Of a DNA stretch of 64,000 nucleotides, positions 26,601-34,009 are shown piece after piece; the first letter of the stretch is position 1, and each line of letters begins with the position of its first letter. The notes under the pieces were generated by a model that saw only the letters and a list, made by a program, of their open reading frames with translations, was not told the DNA's origin and ran no database searches. The translations under genes were made by a program, and so were the position numbers. The DNA is from Bacteroidota bacterium (GTDB lineage Bacteria; Bacteroidota; Bacteroidia; Cytophagales; Cyclobacteriaceae), in the NCBI GenBank assembly GCA_018266055.1, contig JAFDYT010000001.1, positions 1 through 64,000 on the forward strand, written 5' to 3'.

Positions 26601-28190
26601 GTGGACGATTGGATCGGCCGAGTGCGCCACTCTACTCCCGGTGTCGGATTGATTTCGCCGCCACCGCACCATGATATTTACTCCATCGAAGATCTGGCAC
26701 AGCTTATTTTCGATTTAAAAAATGCTAACCGCGAAGCGCGCATTAGCGTGAAGCTGGTTTCCGAAGCAGGCGTAGGCACCATTGCTTCTGGCGTTGCCAA
26801 AGCGCATGCCGACGTGATCTTAATTGCAGGCCACGATGGAGGAACAGGCGCGTCACCGCTTAGTTCTATTCGTCATGCAGGCTTGCCATGGGAGTTGGGC
26901 CTTGCGGAAGCGCATCAAACGCTGGTAAGAAATAAATTGCGCGGTCGCGTAGTGTTGCAAACCGACGGACAAATTCGTACCGGTCGGGATCTGGCTATCG
27001 CTGCGTTGCTTGGCGCAGAAGAGTGGGGTGTAGCAACGGCTGCATTGGTGACTACGGGCTGCATCATGATGCGCAAATGTCATTTGAATACCTGCCCGGT
27101 TGGAGTAGCTACACAGAATAAAGAGTTGCGTGCGCTGTTTACCGGCAAGCCGGAATACGTGGTGAACATGTTCACCTTCCTGGCCGAAGAACTTCGCGAG
27201 ATCATGGCTGAACTTGGCTTCCGCACCGTGAATGAAATGGTAGGACAGGTCGATCGTCTGGAAATGACGGAAGACCGCGAGCATTGGAAAGTAGGTAACA
27301 TCGACCTTTCGGGATTGTTGTTTAAAGAAGCGATGAGCCTCGATACCGCATTGTTCAAGCAAGAAGAGCAGGATCACGGAATCGAAAATGTACTCGACAA
27401 AAAACTGATTCAGCTTGCCCAGCCTGCATTAAAAAATGTGGAGCCTGTGAAAGGCGAGTTCCGAATTTCTAATCAAGACCGCAGCGTGGGCGCGATGCTC
27501 TCCAACGAGATTTCAAAAATCTATCTCGGTCCAGGGTTGCCTAAGGATTCAGTGCACGTGAAGTTTACGGGCACCGCCGGACAAAGCTTCGGAGCATTCA
27601 CTACCGGTGGAGTTACTTTCGAACTCGAAGGCGACGCGAATGATTATTTCGGAAAAGGCCTGTCAGGCGGAAAATTGATTCTGTATCCCGAAAAGAAAAT
27701 CACCTTCAATCCTTCCAAGAATATAATTGTAGGTAACGTGGCGTTCTTCGGTGCTACTTCCGGTGAGGCGTACATTCGCGGTATGGCCGGCGAGCGTTTT
27801 GCTGTGCGCAACAGTGGTGTGAAAGTAGTGGTGGAAGGTGTAGGAGATCATGGCTGCGAATACATGACCGGCGGAACCGTGGTAATCCTTGGCGATACCG
27901 GCCGAAATTTTGCGGCAGGCATGAGCGGTGGCGTAGCGTACGTGTGGGACGTGAACAAAACCTTTGCGAAAAACTGCAACATGGAAATGGTTTCGTTTGA
28001 CACGCTTGACGCCGAAGACGAAGAATTTTTGCGCGATATCATCAAGAACCATCAGCAATACACCGGCAGCGAGCTGGCATTGCACGTGCTGGGATACTGG
28101 CCGCATTCATTTAAACAGTTTGTGAAAGTGATGCCAACCGACTACAAGGCCGTACTCGAAAAGAGAAAAGCAGCGCAGTTGGTGAGTTAA
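23673..28190 (+). CDS. gltB: Glutamate synthase large subunit
   Basis: GltB makes glutamate from glutamine and 2-oxoglutarate. The 1505 residues have the class-II glutaminase domain with N-nucleophile Cys19 after a short propeptide (KDSCGVGFVANIKG), the central domain, the FMN domain (about 830-1200) and the GxGxG domain to the end. The [3Fe-4S] cysteines are Cys1130, Cys1136 and Cys1141 (TGCIMMRKCHLNTCPVG). No ATG lies near the conserved start; TTG at 23673 gives a propeptide of the usual short length, and GTG at 23682 is the alternative. The small subunit gene gltD, often next to gltB, is not in this window; rimP follows instead. Confidence 0.96.
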   Translation: MKDVNNIGLYDPSFEKDSCGVGFVANIKGRKSHQIVSDALTMLERMEHRGACGCEPNTGDGAGILIQVPHEFFTSECSKLGMKLPAFGQYGVGLVFFPRDPKVREECRTVLNRQIKKMKMSLLGYRVLPTNHGDLGDTALASEPVMEQVFIKRIDSGTDPEDFERKLFILRKYSTHIITESVKGVDNQFYFSSLSYKTIAYKGMLTSGQLRYYFADLENEEVVSALAVIHSRFSTNTFPSWRLAQPFRYIAHNGEINTVQGNINWLKSKEAFFASPYFTPEEINMILPICNPKQSDSSNLDNTIELLVHAGRSLPHVMMMLIPEAWDGNENMSQEKKDFYEYHANLMEPWDGPASITFTDGKIVGATLDRNGLRPSRFVVTDDDTVIMASEVGVLDVDQSKVVLKGRLQPGKMFVVDLEQGRIISDDELKKNICSRKPYGKWVKENKVKLSDLPEPGGSFHKYDPVTFLKRQISFGYTSEDLRVILAQMCETGKEALGSMGNDTPLAVLSQQAQHLSSYFKQLFAQVTNPPIDSIRERLVMSLSTHVGGSLNLLEESPEHCITLELPTPVLTNNEVEKIRYIDHRHLQTKTIYTYFKADGEPGSLEKGLSRVCQYVTDAIEDGFTIIILSDRSFDSGHAQIPSLLAVAAVHHDLIRKGLRGKVGLLVEAGDVWETHHFATLIGYGASGVNPYLVYQTIHDMKKKNLLSEGLTEEKAIYNYKKAVGGELLKIMSKMGISTLQSYHGAQIFEALGISKEVVDQYFTGTVSRIGGLRLDDIAMEALAKHKLAFPKTSNTTQRLAVGGVYQWKQRGESHLFNPQTIHLLQQSTKTNDYSLFKKYSQLINEQSSKSITLRSILKFKKGKSIPIEEVEPKESIFKRFATGAMSFGSISHEAHSTLAIAMNRIGGKSNCGEGGEDEIRFKRKENGDWENSAIKQVASGRFGVTSYYLTNAKELQIKMAQGAKPGEGGQLPGHKVDDWIGRVRHSTPGVGLISPPPHHDIYSIEDLAQLIFDLKNANREARISVKLVSEAGVGTIASGVAKAHADVILIAGHDGGTGASPLSSIRHAGLPWELGLAEAHQTLVRNKLRGRVVLQTDGQIRTGRDLAIAALLGAEEWGVATAALVTTGCIMMRKCHLNTCPVGVATQNKELRALFTGKPEYVVNMFTFLAEELREIMAELGFRTVNEMVGQVDRLEMTEDREHWKVGNIDLSGLLFKEAMSLDTALFKQEEQDHGIENVLDKKLIQLAQPALKNVEPVKGEFRISNQDRSVGAMLSNEISKIYLGPGLPKDSVHVKFTGTAGQSFGAFTTGGVTFELEGDANDYFGKGLSGGKLILYPEKKITFNPSKNIIVGNVAFFGATSGEAYIRGMAGERFAVRNSGVKVVVEGVGDHGCEYMTGGTVVILGDTGRNFAAGMSGGVAYVWDVNKTFAKNCNMEMVSFDTLDAEDEEFLRDIIKNHQQYTGSELALHVLGYWPHSFKQFVKVMPTDYKAVLEKRKAAQLVS

Positions 28191-28215
28191 GCTATTCACT
28201 TGCAGGATCTGATTT

Positions 28216-28246
28216 TTTGCACATCTCAAAAAATCATTTACCTTTG
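28216..28246 (+). promoter_or_regulatory. Promoter TTTG-N19-TACCTTTG for rimP-nusA-infB
   Basis: TTTG at 28216-28219 and TACCTTTG at 28239-28246 are 19 bp apart, an exact fit to the Bacteroidota consensus. The start of transcription would be near 28251, giving a leader of about 50 nt that contains the hairpin at 28271-28293. Confidence 0.8.
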
Positions 28247-28270
28247 CATCACTTCTTAAAGAAAATGTTT

Positions 28271-28293
28271 AGAGGGGACCGCAAGTCCCCTCT
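28271..28293 (+). promoter_or_regulatory. Perfect 9-bp hairpin in the rimP leader
   Basis: AGAGGGGAC (28271-28279) and GTCCCCTCT (28285-28293) pair fully around a 5-base loop CGCAA, followed by TTGTTTCT and the rimP ATG at 28302. It looks like a terminator or attenuator placed between promoter and first gene, or a protein-binding leader element. Since NusA acts on hairpin-dependent pausing and termination, feedback by NusA is a natural idea but not shown. Confidence 0.65.
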
Positions 28294-28301
28294 TTGTTTC
28301 T

Positions 28302-28760
28302 ATGGATTTGAAAGAAAAAATAAAGGATTTGGCTGAAAAAAGCCTTGGCAGCCCTGCCCACTTTCTGGTGGATGTAGTGGTGTCGAAGCATAAGCCAATG
28401 AAAATTACCGTGATCGTAGACGGCGATCAGGGCATTACCATCGACGATTGTGCGGCAGTGAGCCGCGCCCTGAACGACTCCACTGAAACACTGATCGATG
28501 AGCAATATTCATTGGAAGTATCCACACCTGGCCTCGATCATCCTTTGAAAATGAAACGCCAGTATGTGAAAAATAAAGGCCGCGGACTAAAGGCAGTACT
28601 CAAAAATAAAAGCATTGTGACCGGCGTATTGAAAGAAGTAGTGGAAGAAAAAATTGTCGTTGAAACAGAATCTGGAAAAGGCAAGAAAATAGAATTGAAA
28701 ACTGTAGAAATCCCATTCTCTGAAATTGAAAAAGCATTTGTAACCGTATCTTTTAAATAG
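28302..28760 (+). CDS. rimP: Ribosome maturation factor RimP
   Basis: RimP binds the 30S subunit and helps assembly of the ribosomal head. The 152 residues show the N-terminal domain with ITIDDCAAVSRALNDS and YSLEVSTPGLDHPLK and the C-terminal SH3-like domain ending EIPFSEIEKAFVTVSFK. The gene is first of rimP-nusA-infB, the order found across bacteria, with nusA 8 bp downstream. The promoter and leader hairpin lie directly upstream. Confidence 0.95.
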   Translation: MDLKEKIKDLAEKSLGSPAHFLVDVVVSKHKPMKITVIVDGDQGITIDDCAAVSRALNDSTETLIDEQYSLEVSTPGLDHPLKMKRQYVKNKGRGLKAVLKNKSIVTGVLKEVVEEKIVVETESGKGKKIELKTVEIPFSEIEKAFVTVSFK

Positions 28761-28768
28761 ACCGAACT

Positions 28769-30019
28769 ATGGACGCATCAACTTTAATTGAATCGTTTGC
28801 TGACTTTGCGAAGCAGAAAAACATCGACCGGCCCACTATGATCCGGATTCTCGAAGATGTATTCCGCAACATGATCCGCAAAAAGTATGTGCAAGACGAC
28901 AATTTTGACATCATTGTCAATGCCGATAAAGGCGACTTGGAAATCTGGCGTTTCCGCGAAATCGTTGATGACGATTCTGAAGATATCTGGGATCACGACA
29001 AGATCAGTCTTTCTGAGGCACAGAAAATTGAGCCCGATTTTGAAGTAGGTGAAGAAGTAGCTGAAGAAATTCACCTCGAAGACTTCGGTCGTCGCGCCGT
29101 AACCACCGCGCGCCAGGCGTTGATGCAAAAGGTGAAAGACCTTGAAAAAGATATTCTCTTCCAGAAATACAAAGACATCGTTGGTGAAATCATCAGCGGC
29201 GAAGTGTATCAGGTGTTGAGCCGTGAAGTATTGCTGACCGATGCAGAAGGAAACGAAATTTCAATTCCTCGCGGAGAGCAGATTCCTAAAGACCGCTACC
29301 GCAAAGGTGAAACCGTACGTGCCATCGTTCACAAAGTAGACATGGTAAATGGTAGCCCTAAAATCATTTTGTCGCGCACGTCGCCGGTTTTCCTGGAGCG
29401 CTTATTCGAACAGGAAGTACCCGAGGTCTATGACGGTCTGATCACCATTAAGAAAGTAGTGCGTGAGCCAGGCGAGCGCGCCAAGGTAGCGGTAGAGTCG
29501 TACGACGACCGCATCGATCCGGTAGGCGCTTGCGTCGGTATGAAAGGTTCGCGCATTCACGCAGTAGTGCGCGAATTGCAAAACGAAAACATCGACGTAA
29601 TCAACTTTACTGAAAACCCTGAGCTTTACATTCAGCGTGCTCTCAGCCCTGCCAAAATTGTAAGCATCAAAATCGATAAAGACAGCGGTCGTGTAGCCGT
29701 GTTCTTAAAACCCGATCAGGTTTCCCTGGCCATTGGAAAAGGCGGCTTGAATATCAAGCTGGCGAGCCGGTTGGTAGGTATGGAAATAGACGTGTTCCGT
29801 GAAACCGACGGCACCGCTCAGGAGGAAGACGTCGATCTTGATGAGTTTAGCGACGAACTGGAAAGCTGGGTGATCGACGAACTCAAACGCATTGGACTTG
29901 ATACAGCCAAGAGTGTTCTCGCGCTGAACCGCGAAGAACTGGTGCGCCGCACCGATCTCGAAGAAGAGACAGTAGACCAGATTCTCGGCGTGTTGAAAAA
30001 AGAATTTGAACAAGGATAA
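28769..30019 (+). CDS. nusA: Transcription termination/antitermination protein NusA
   Basis: NusA binds RNA polymerase and nascent RNA and tunes pausing, termination and antitermination. The 416 residues have the N-terminal polymerase-binding domain (1-125), an S1 domain (about 130-200, GEIISGEVYQVLSREVLL), and two KH domains, with GACVGMKGSRIHAVVRELQN and LAIGKGGLNIKLASRLVG as the GxxG loops. A C-terminal acidic stretch and a helix-hairpin part (AKSVLALNREELVRRTDLEE) end the protein. It starts 8 bp after rimP and precedes infB by 66 bp. Confidence 0.96.
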   Translation: MDASTLIESFADFAKQKNIDRPTMIRILEDVFRNMIRKKYVQDDNFDIIVNADKGDLEIWRFREIVDDDSEDIWDHDKISLSEAQKIEPDFEVGEEVAEEIHLEDFGRRAVTTARQALMQKVKDLEKDILFQKYKDIVGEIISGEVYQVLSREVLLTDAEGNEISIPRGEQIPKDRYRKGETVRAIVHKVDMVNGSPKIILSRTSPVFLERLFEQEVPEVYDGLITIKKVVREPGERAKVAVESYDDRIDPVGACVGMKGSRIHAVVRELQNENIDVINFTENPELYIQRALSPAKIVSIKIDKDSGRVAVFLKPDQVSLAIGKGGLNIKLASRLVGMEIDVFRETDGTAQEEDVDLDEFSDELESWVIDELKRIGLDTAKSVLALNREELVRRTDLEEETVDQILGVLKKEFEQG

Positions 30020-30085
30020 ACGGCAAAAAAGTAGTTTTACAATAGGATAAACTCGCAAATCGATAAAAATAGCAGATATTTGAGC

Positions 30086-32761
30086 ATGGCTGAAGAAAAG
30101 GGTATACGATTAGGACAAGCATCGCGCAAACTCAACGTGGGCCACAACACTATTTTGGATTTTTTAGCCAAAAAAGGGTTTTCCGTTGAAAATAATCCAA
30201 ACGCCAAACTGACTGCCGATCAGTTTGCCATGCTTGCCAAAGAATACGCCTCATCAGCTTCTGAAAAACTGGAAGCTTCTGGCCTCACCATCGGCGGCAA
30301 GCATATCGAAAGCACTCCTGCGAAAGTAGAGCCCGAAGTGCACCGCAAGAAAACGGAAGATGAGGAGAGCATGCTCATCAAAAACCTTGGATCAAAAGAC
30401 ATTGTCAAGCACAAGGAGGAAGTAAAGCAGCCCGACAAGGTTGAAATTGAAAAACCGAAGTTGGAAGGCATTAAAGTACTTGGCAAGCTCGACCTCGAGA
30501 AAAAGAAAACCAAGGAACCGGAGCCCGAAGTGGAAGTACCCGCCGTACCACAAGTTGTAGTTGAAAAACCGGCGGAAGTGGTAGTACCTAAAGTGGTTGA
30601 ACCCGAAAAGCCGGTTGAGCCAGAATTAGAGTTAATCAAAGCAAAAGCCGGCAAACTGCAAGGCTTGAAAGTGGTGGATAAGATTGAGTTGCCCGTGGCA
30701 TCGTCGGATCCCAACAAAAGCAATGCAGCCCAGCAGCAAAAGCGGCCCCGCAAAAGAATTCCGAATTTTAATGATAACAAGGGCCCACGCCCAGCTACTG
30801 GCCATCCCGGAGCTAACAAGGGCAAACCGGCACCACGTGTGCAGAAGGTGGAGCCCACTGACAAAGAAATTCAGGATCAGATCAGAGCAACGCTTGCAAA
30901 ACTAAGTGGCGGTCAGAAGAAATTCACCGGCGCCAAATACCGCAAAGAAAAACGCCAGGCTATTTCAGATGCCGAAGAAGAGCGTTTGCAACAAGAGCAA
31001 GAGCAATCGAAGACACTAAAAGTAACCGAGTTTATCTCGGCCAACGATTTGGCCTCATTGATGAATGTATCGGTAAACGATGTGATCTCTACCTGTATGG
31101 GGTTGGGAATGTTCGTTTCCATCAACCAACGGTTGGATGCTGAGGCGATCACTGTGATTGCTGATGAATTTGGTTACGAAGTTCAGTTTACAACCTCTAC
31201 TGAAGAAGAAGTTGAAGCGGAGGAGGAAGAAGAAAGCGACGAAGTACTGAAGCCACGTGCGCCGATCGTTACCATCATGGGTCACGTCGATCATGGAAAG
31301 ACCTCGCTGCTCGATTACATCCGTAAAGCCAAAGTGGTGGCTACCGAAGCCGGAGGAATTACCCAGCACATCGGTGCCTATGATGTGACTACCCAAAGCG
31401 GACAAAAAATTGCGTTCCTTGATACGCCAGGTCACGAAGCATTTACGGCCATGCGTGCACGCGGTGCCAAACTTACTGACATCGCTATCATTGTGGTCGC
31501 TGCCGACGACGATGTGATGCCGCAAACCAAAGAGGCGATCAACCACGCGCAGGTGGCGGGTGTGCCGCTGGTTTTCGCGATTAACAAAATTGATAAGCCA
31601 GGAGCCAATCCCGAGAAGGTGAAAGAATCACTTTCTAAAATAAATATTCTGGTGGAAGACTGGGGTGGTAAATACCAAAGCCAGGCTATCTCTGCCAAAA
31701 CCGGACAAGGTGTGGAGCAGTTGCTTGAAAAAGTATTGCTCGAAGCCGAGTTATTGAATTTAAGGGCCAACCCTGACAAACCTGCCGTAGGTTCTATCAT
31801 CGAAGCTGAGCTCGACAAAGGTCGCGGTTATGTAAGCACCCTGATGGTGCAGGCCGGTACGTTGAAGGTGGGAGATGTAATGGTGGCCGGATCGAACTAT
31901 GGCCGCGTAAAAGCGATGTTCGACGACACGGGTAAGCGCGTAAACGAAGCAGGTCCGTCAACGCCGGTACAAGTATTAGGTTTGGATGGCGCGCCACAAG
32001 CGGGTGAGAAATTCCAGGTGATGGAAACTGACCGCGAAGCGCGTGAAGTAGCCAACAAGCGTAGTCAGATTTTGCGTGAGCAAAGCATTCGGACGAAGAA
32101 ACATATTACGCTGGATGAAATTGGACGTCGTTTGGCTATTGGTTCATTCAAGCAATTGAACGTGATTGTAAAAGGTGACGTGGACGGATCGATCGAAGCA
32201 CTTTCCGATTCGTTGTTGAAACTCTCTACCGAGAAAGTGGCTGTAAGTATTATCCATAAGGCGGTAGGTCAGATTTCAGAATCCGACGTGTTGCTCGCAT
32301 CTGCGTCAGACGCGATCATCGTAGGATTCCAGGTACGGCCATCAGCCGCGGCACGCCGCTTGGCCGATGCCGAAGAAATCGAAATCCGTTTGTATTCGAT
32401 CATCTACGACGCGATCAATGAAGTGAAGGCTGCGATGGAAGGTATGCTCGAGAAGGAGTTGGAGGAAGTAATCGTAGGAAATGCCGAAGTACGCGACGTG
32501 TTCAAGATATCGAAAGTGGGAACCGTGGCCGGAACCATGGTGACCGACGGATACATCAAACGCAGCAACCCGATACGCCTCATCCGCGATGGTATCGTGG
32601 TGTATGCCGGAAAACTCAATTCCCTGAAGCGTTTCAAAGACGACGCCAGCGAAGTGAAGTCAGGCTTTGATTGCGGTATGGGCATCGAAGGCTTCAACAA
32701 CATTGAAGTAGGCGATGTGATTGAAAGCTACGAGATGAAAGAAGTGAAGAAATCGCTGTAA
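30086..32761 (+). CDS. infB: Translation initiation factor IF-2
   Basis: IF-2 is the GTPase that brings initiator tRNA to the ribosome. From the ATG at 30086 the protein has 891 residues (a TTG 6 bp upstream is unlikely). It has an IF2_N segment ([20 protein letters not shown]), a long Lys/Glu/Pro/Val-rich linker to about residue 300, a second IF2_N unit, then the G domain with P-loop GHVDHGKT at 399-406, [12 protein letters not shown], and domains II, III and IV. It closes the rimP-nusA-infB operon, and a terminator hairpin follows. Confidence 0.96.
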   Translation: MAEEKGIRLGQASRKLNVGHNTILDFLAKKGFSVENNPNAKLTADQFAMLAKEYASSASEKLEASGLTIGGKHIESTPAKVEPEVHRKKTEDEESMLIKNLGSKDIVKHKEEVKQPDKVEIEKPKLEGIKVLGKLDLEKKKTKEPEPEVEVPAVPQVVVEKPAEVVVPKVVEPEKPVEPELELIKAKAGKLQGLKVVDKIELPVASSDPNKSNAAQQQKRPRKRIPNFNDNKGPRPATGHPGANKGKPAPRVQKVEPTDKEIQDQIRATLAKLSGGQKKFTGAKYRKEKRQAISDAEEERLQQEQEQSKTLKVTEFISANDLASLMNVSVNDVISTCMGLGMFVSINQRLDAEAITVIADEFGYEVQFTTSTEEEVEAEEEEESDEVLKPRAPIVTIMGHVDHGKTSLLDYIRKAKVVATEAGGITQHIGAYDVTTQSGQKIAFLDTPGHEAFTAMRARGAKLTDIAIIVVAADDDVMPQTKEAINHAQVAGVPLVFAINKIDKPGANPEKVKESLSKINILVEDWGGKYQSQAISAKTGQGVEQLLEKVLLEAELLNLRANPDKPAVGSIIEAELDKGRGYVSTLMVQAGTLKVGDVMVAGSNYGRVKAMFDDTGKRVNEAGPSTPVQVLGLDGAPQAGEKFQVMETDREAREVANKRSQILREQSIRTKKHITLDEIGRRLAIGSFKQLNVIVKGDVDGSIEALSDSLLKLSTEKVAVSIIHKAVGQISESDVLLASASDAIIVGFQVRPSAAARRLADAEEIEIRLYSIIYDAINEVKAAMEGMLEKELEEVIVGNAEVRDVFKISKVGTVAGTMVTDGYIKRSNPIRLIRDGIVVYAGKLNSLKRFKDDASEVKSGFDCGMGIEGFNNIEVGDVIESYEMKEVKKSL

Positions 32762-32780
32762 GCGAGAAGAATCATAAATA

Positions 32781-32812
32781 AAAAAAGCCGGTCATTACTG
32801 ATCGGCTTTTTT
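32781..32812. terminator. Bidirectional terminator after infB
   Basis: AAAAAAGCCG, a GTCA/TGAT upper stem with one G-T pair and loop TTAC, and CGGCTTTTTT form a hairpin flanked by A and T runs. It ends infB on the plus strand and the RDD gene on the minus strand. Confidence 0.8.
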
Positions 32813-32830
32813 GTTTGTCTCAAGAAAAAC

Positions 32831-33331
32831 CTATGCTGCTGGTGTTTTGGGTTTCATCACCACCAAAGTTCCCGCAATGATATCATGCAAGGCTTGTTTC
32901 TTTTCAGTGAAACCGGCCATGATGTAACCAATTAATAAAATGGCTGAGCTTATGAATTTACAAACATTGCGTACGAGTGCTTTTGTAAAATCAAGTTTGT
33001 TTCCATTGGTATCAGTTACAATTATCCCTAAAGCAACTTTTCCAAAACTGCCTTGAAATTTTGAGGACTCAAGGAGTGAATGATAAAGCAGATCCACAAT
33101 TTTTTGAACGAGCCAGGCAACGCCGAACATCGCTGTTAGGGAGGCTACCAGTGCTGCTACATCTAGTTGATCGGGATTTGTAAGACCTGAAAAAGGGAAT
33201 CCTCCTGCGGCCGAGAATCCAATGGCGGCAAGTATCGGAGCCAAAATGACCCAATTCACAACACCAAGAATTAGCCCATCAATTATGGCTGCCACGAATC
33301 GTAGCCAAAAACCTGTGTAATTTGTGTTCAT
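32831..33331 (-). CDS. RDD-family membrane protein
   Basis: The 166-residue protein has the RDD signature near its start (FWLRFVAAIIDGLILGVVNW) with the Arg and Asp of the motif, and hydrophobic segments at about 15-45, 70-90 and 125-145. FQGSFGKVALGIIVTDTNGN is the conserved loop between helices. RDD proteins are found in many membranes, and some work as sodium/proton antiporters or transporter partners; the role here is unknown. It converges with infB across the shared terminator. Confidence 0.85.
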   Translation of the reverse strand: MNTNYTGFWLRFVAAIIDGLILGVVNWVILAPILAAIGFSAAGGFPFSGLTNPDQLDVAALVASLTAMFGVAWLVQKIVDLLYHSLLESSKFQGSFGKVALGIIVTDTNGNKLDFTKALVRNVCKFISSAILLIGYIMAGFTEKKQALHDIIAGTLVVMKPKTPAA

Positions 33332-33442
33332 AATTTTAATTTAGGTTGGTAAAAAGGTTGAGGTAATATTCTAAAATTATCAAAAGTTTTACGTAAACCA
33401 AACCCTTACCTTCTCCAAATTGCAGAACCAAAGCCAGATCTC

Positions 33443-33970
33443 TTGAATAATACACTTGAAAAACTCTTTCAATCCCTGGAGCATCAGCGCAGGGAATTGC
33501 TCCATTCGCTGCACAACGTTGCGCCCCAAAAACTCAATCGTTGCGAGAACGATAAATGGTCGGTGAATCAGATTCTGGCCCATTTGATCGCCGCCGAGCG
33601 GCTGTCGGTCAGCTATCTTAAAAAGAAGATTCAAGGTATTGAAACGGCTTCTGATACGGGCTTTGTGGAAGAATTGAAAATGCTCGTCTTAAAGATTTCG
33701 CAGCGACTTCCCCTCAAATTCAAAGCCCCCAAAGTGGTGGTGGAAAACACAACGACTGAAACTGATTTTGAAAAACTGCAGGAAGAATGGACCACGGTGC
33801 GCCTTGAGTTGAAACTCGTGCTGGAGCGCGTAGAAGACCGACACATCAAACGCAAAATTTACCGTCACGTGCGCGCAGGCATGCTCAACGTGCAACATGC
33901 GCTACAATTTTTGAAAGAACACGTGGGCCATCATACGCCTCAGATAACAAACCAGTTGAAGCAGAACTAA
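33443..33970 (+). CDS. DinB-family protein
   Basis: The 175-residue protein has the DinB four-helix metal-site pattern: His in NQILAHLIAAERL and the H-x3-H of KEHVGHHTPQI near the end. DinB-like enzymes include thiol transferases that use bacillithiol or similar thiols. No ATG is near the start; the frame begins with TTG at 33443 (NNTLEKLFQSLEHQRRELLH), 28 bp after a TACCTTCT -7-like box. It has no clear operon partner. A second DinB protein lies at 60302. Confidence 0.8.
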   Translation: MNNTLEKLFQSLEHQRRELLHSLHNVAPQKLNRCENDKWSVNQILAHLIAAERLSVSYLKKKIQGIETASDTGFVEELKMLVLKISQRLPLKFKAPKVVVENTTTETDFEKLQEEWTTVRLELKLVLERVEDRHIKRKIYRHVRAGMLNVQHALQFLKEHVGHHTPQITNQLKQN

Positions 33971-34009
33971 TTTTTACTCATCTTCCCAATTCGAATTATT
34001 TTATTTCCA

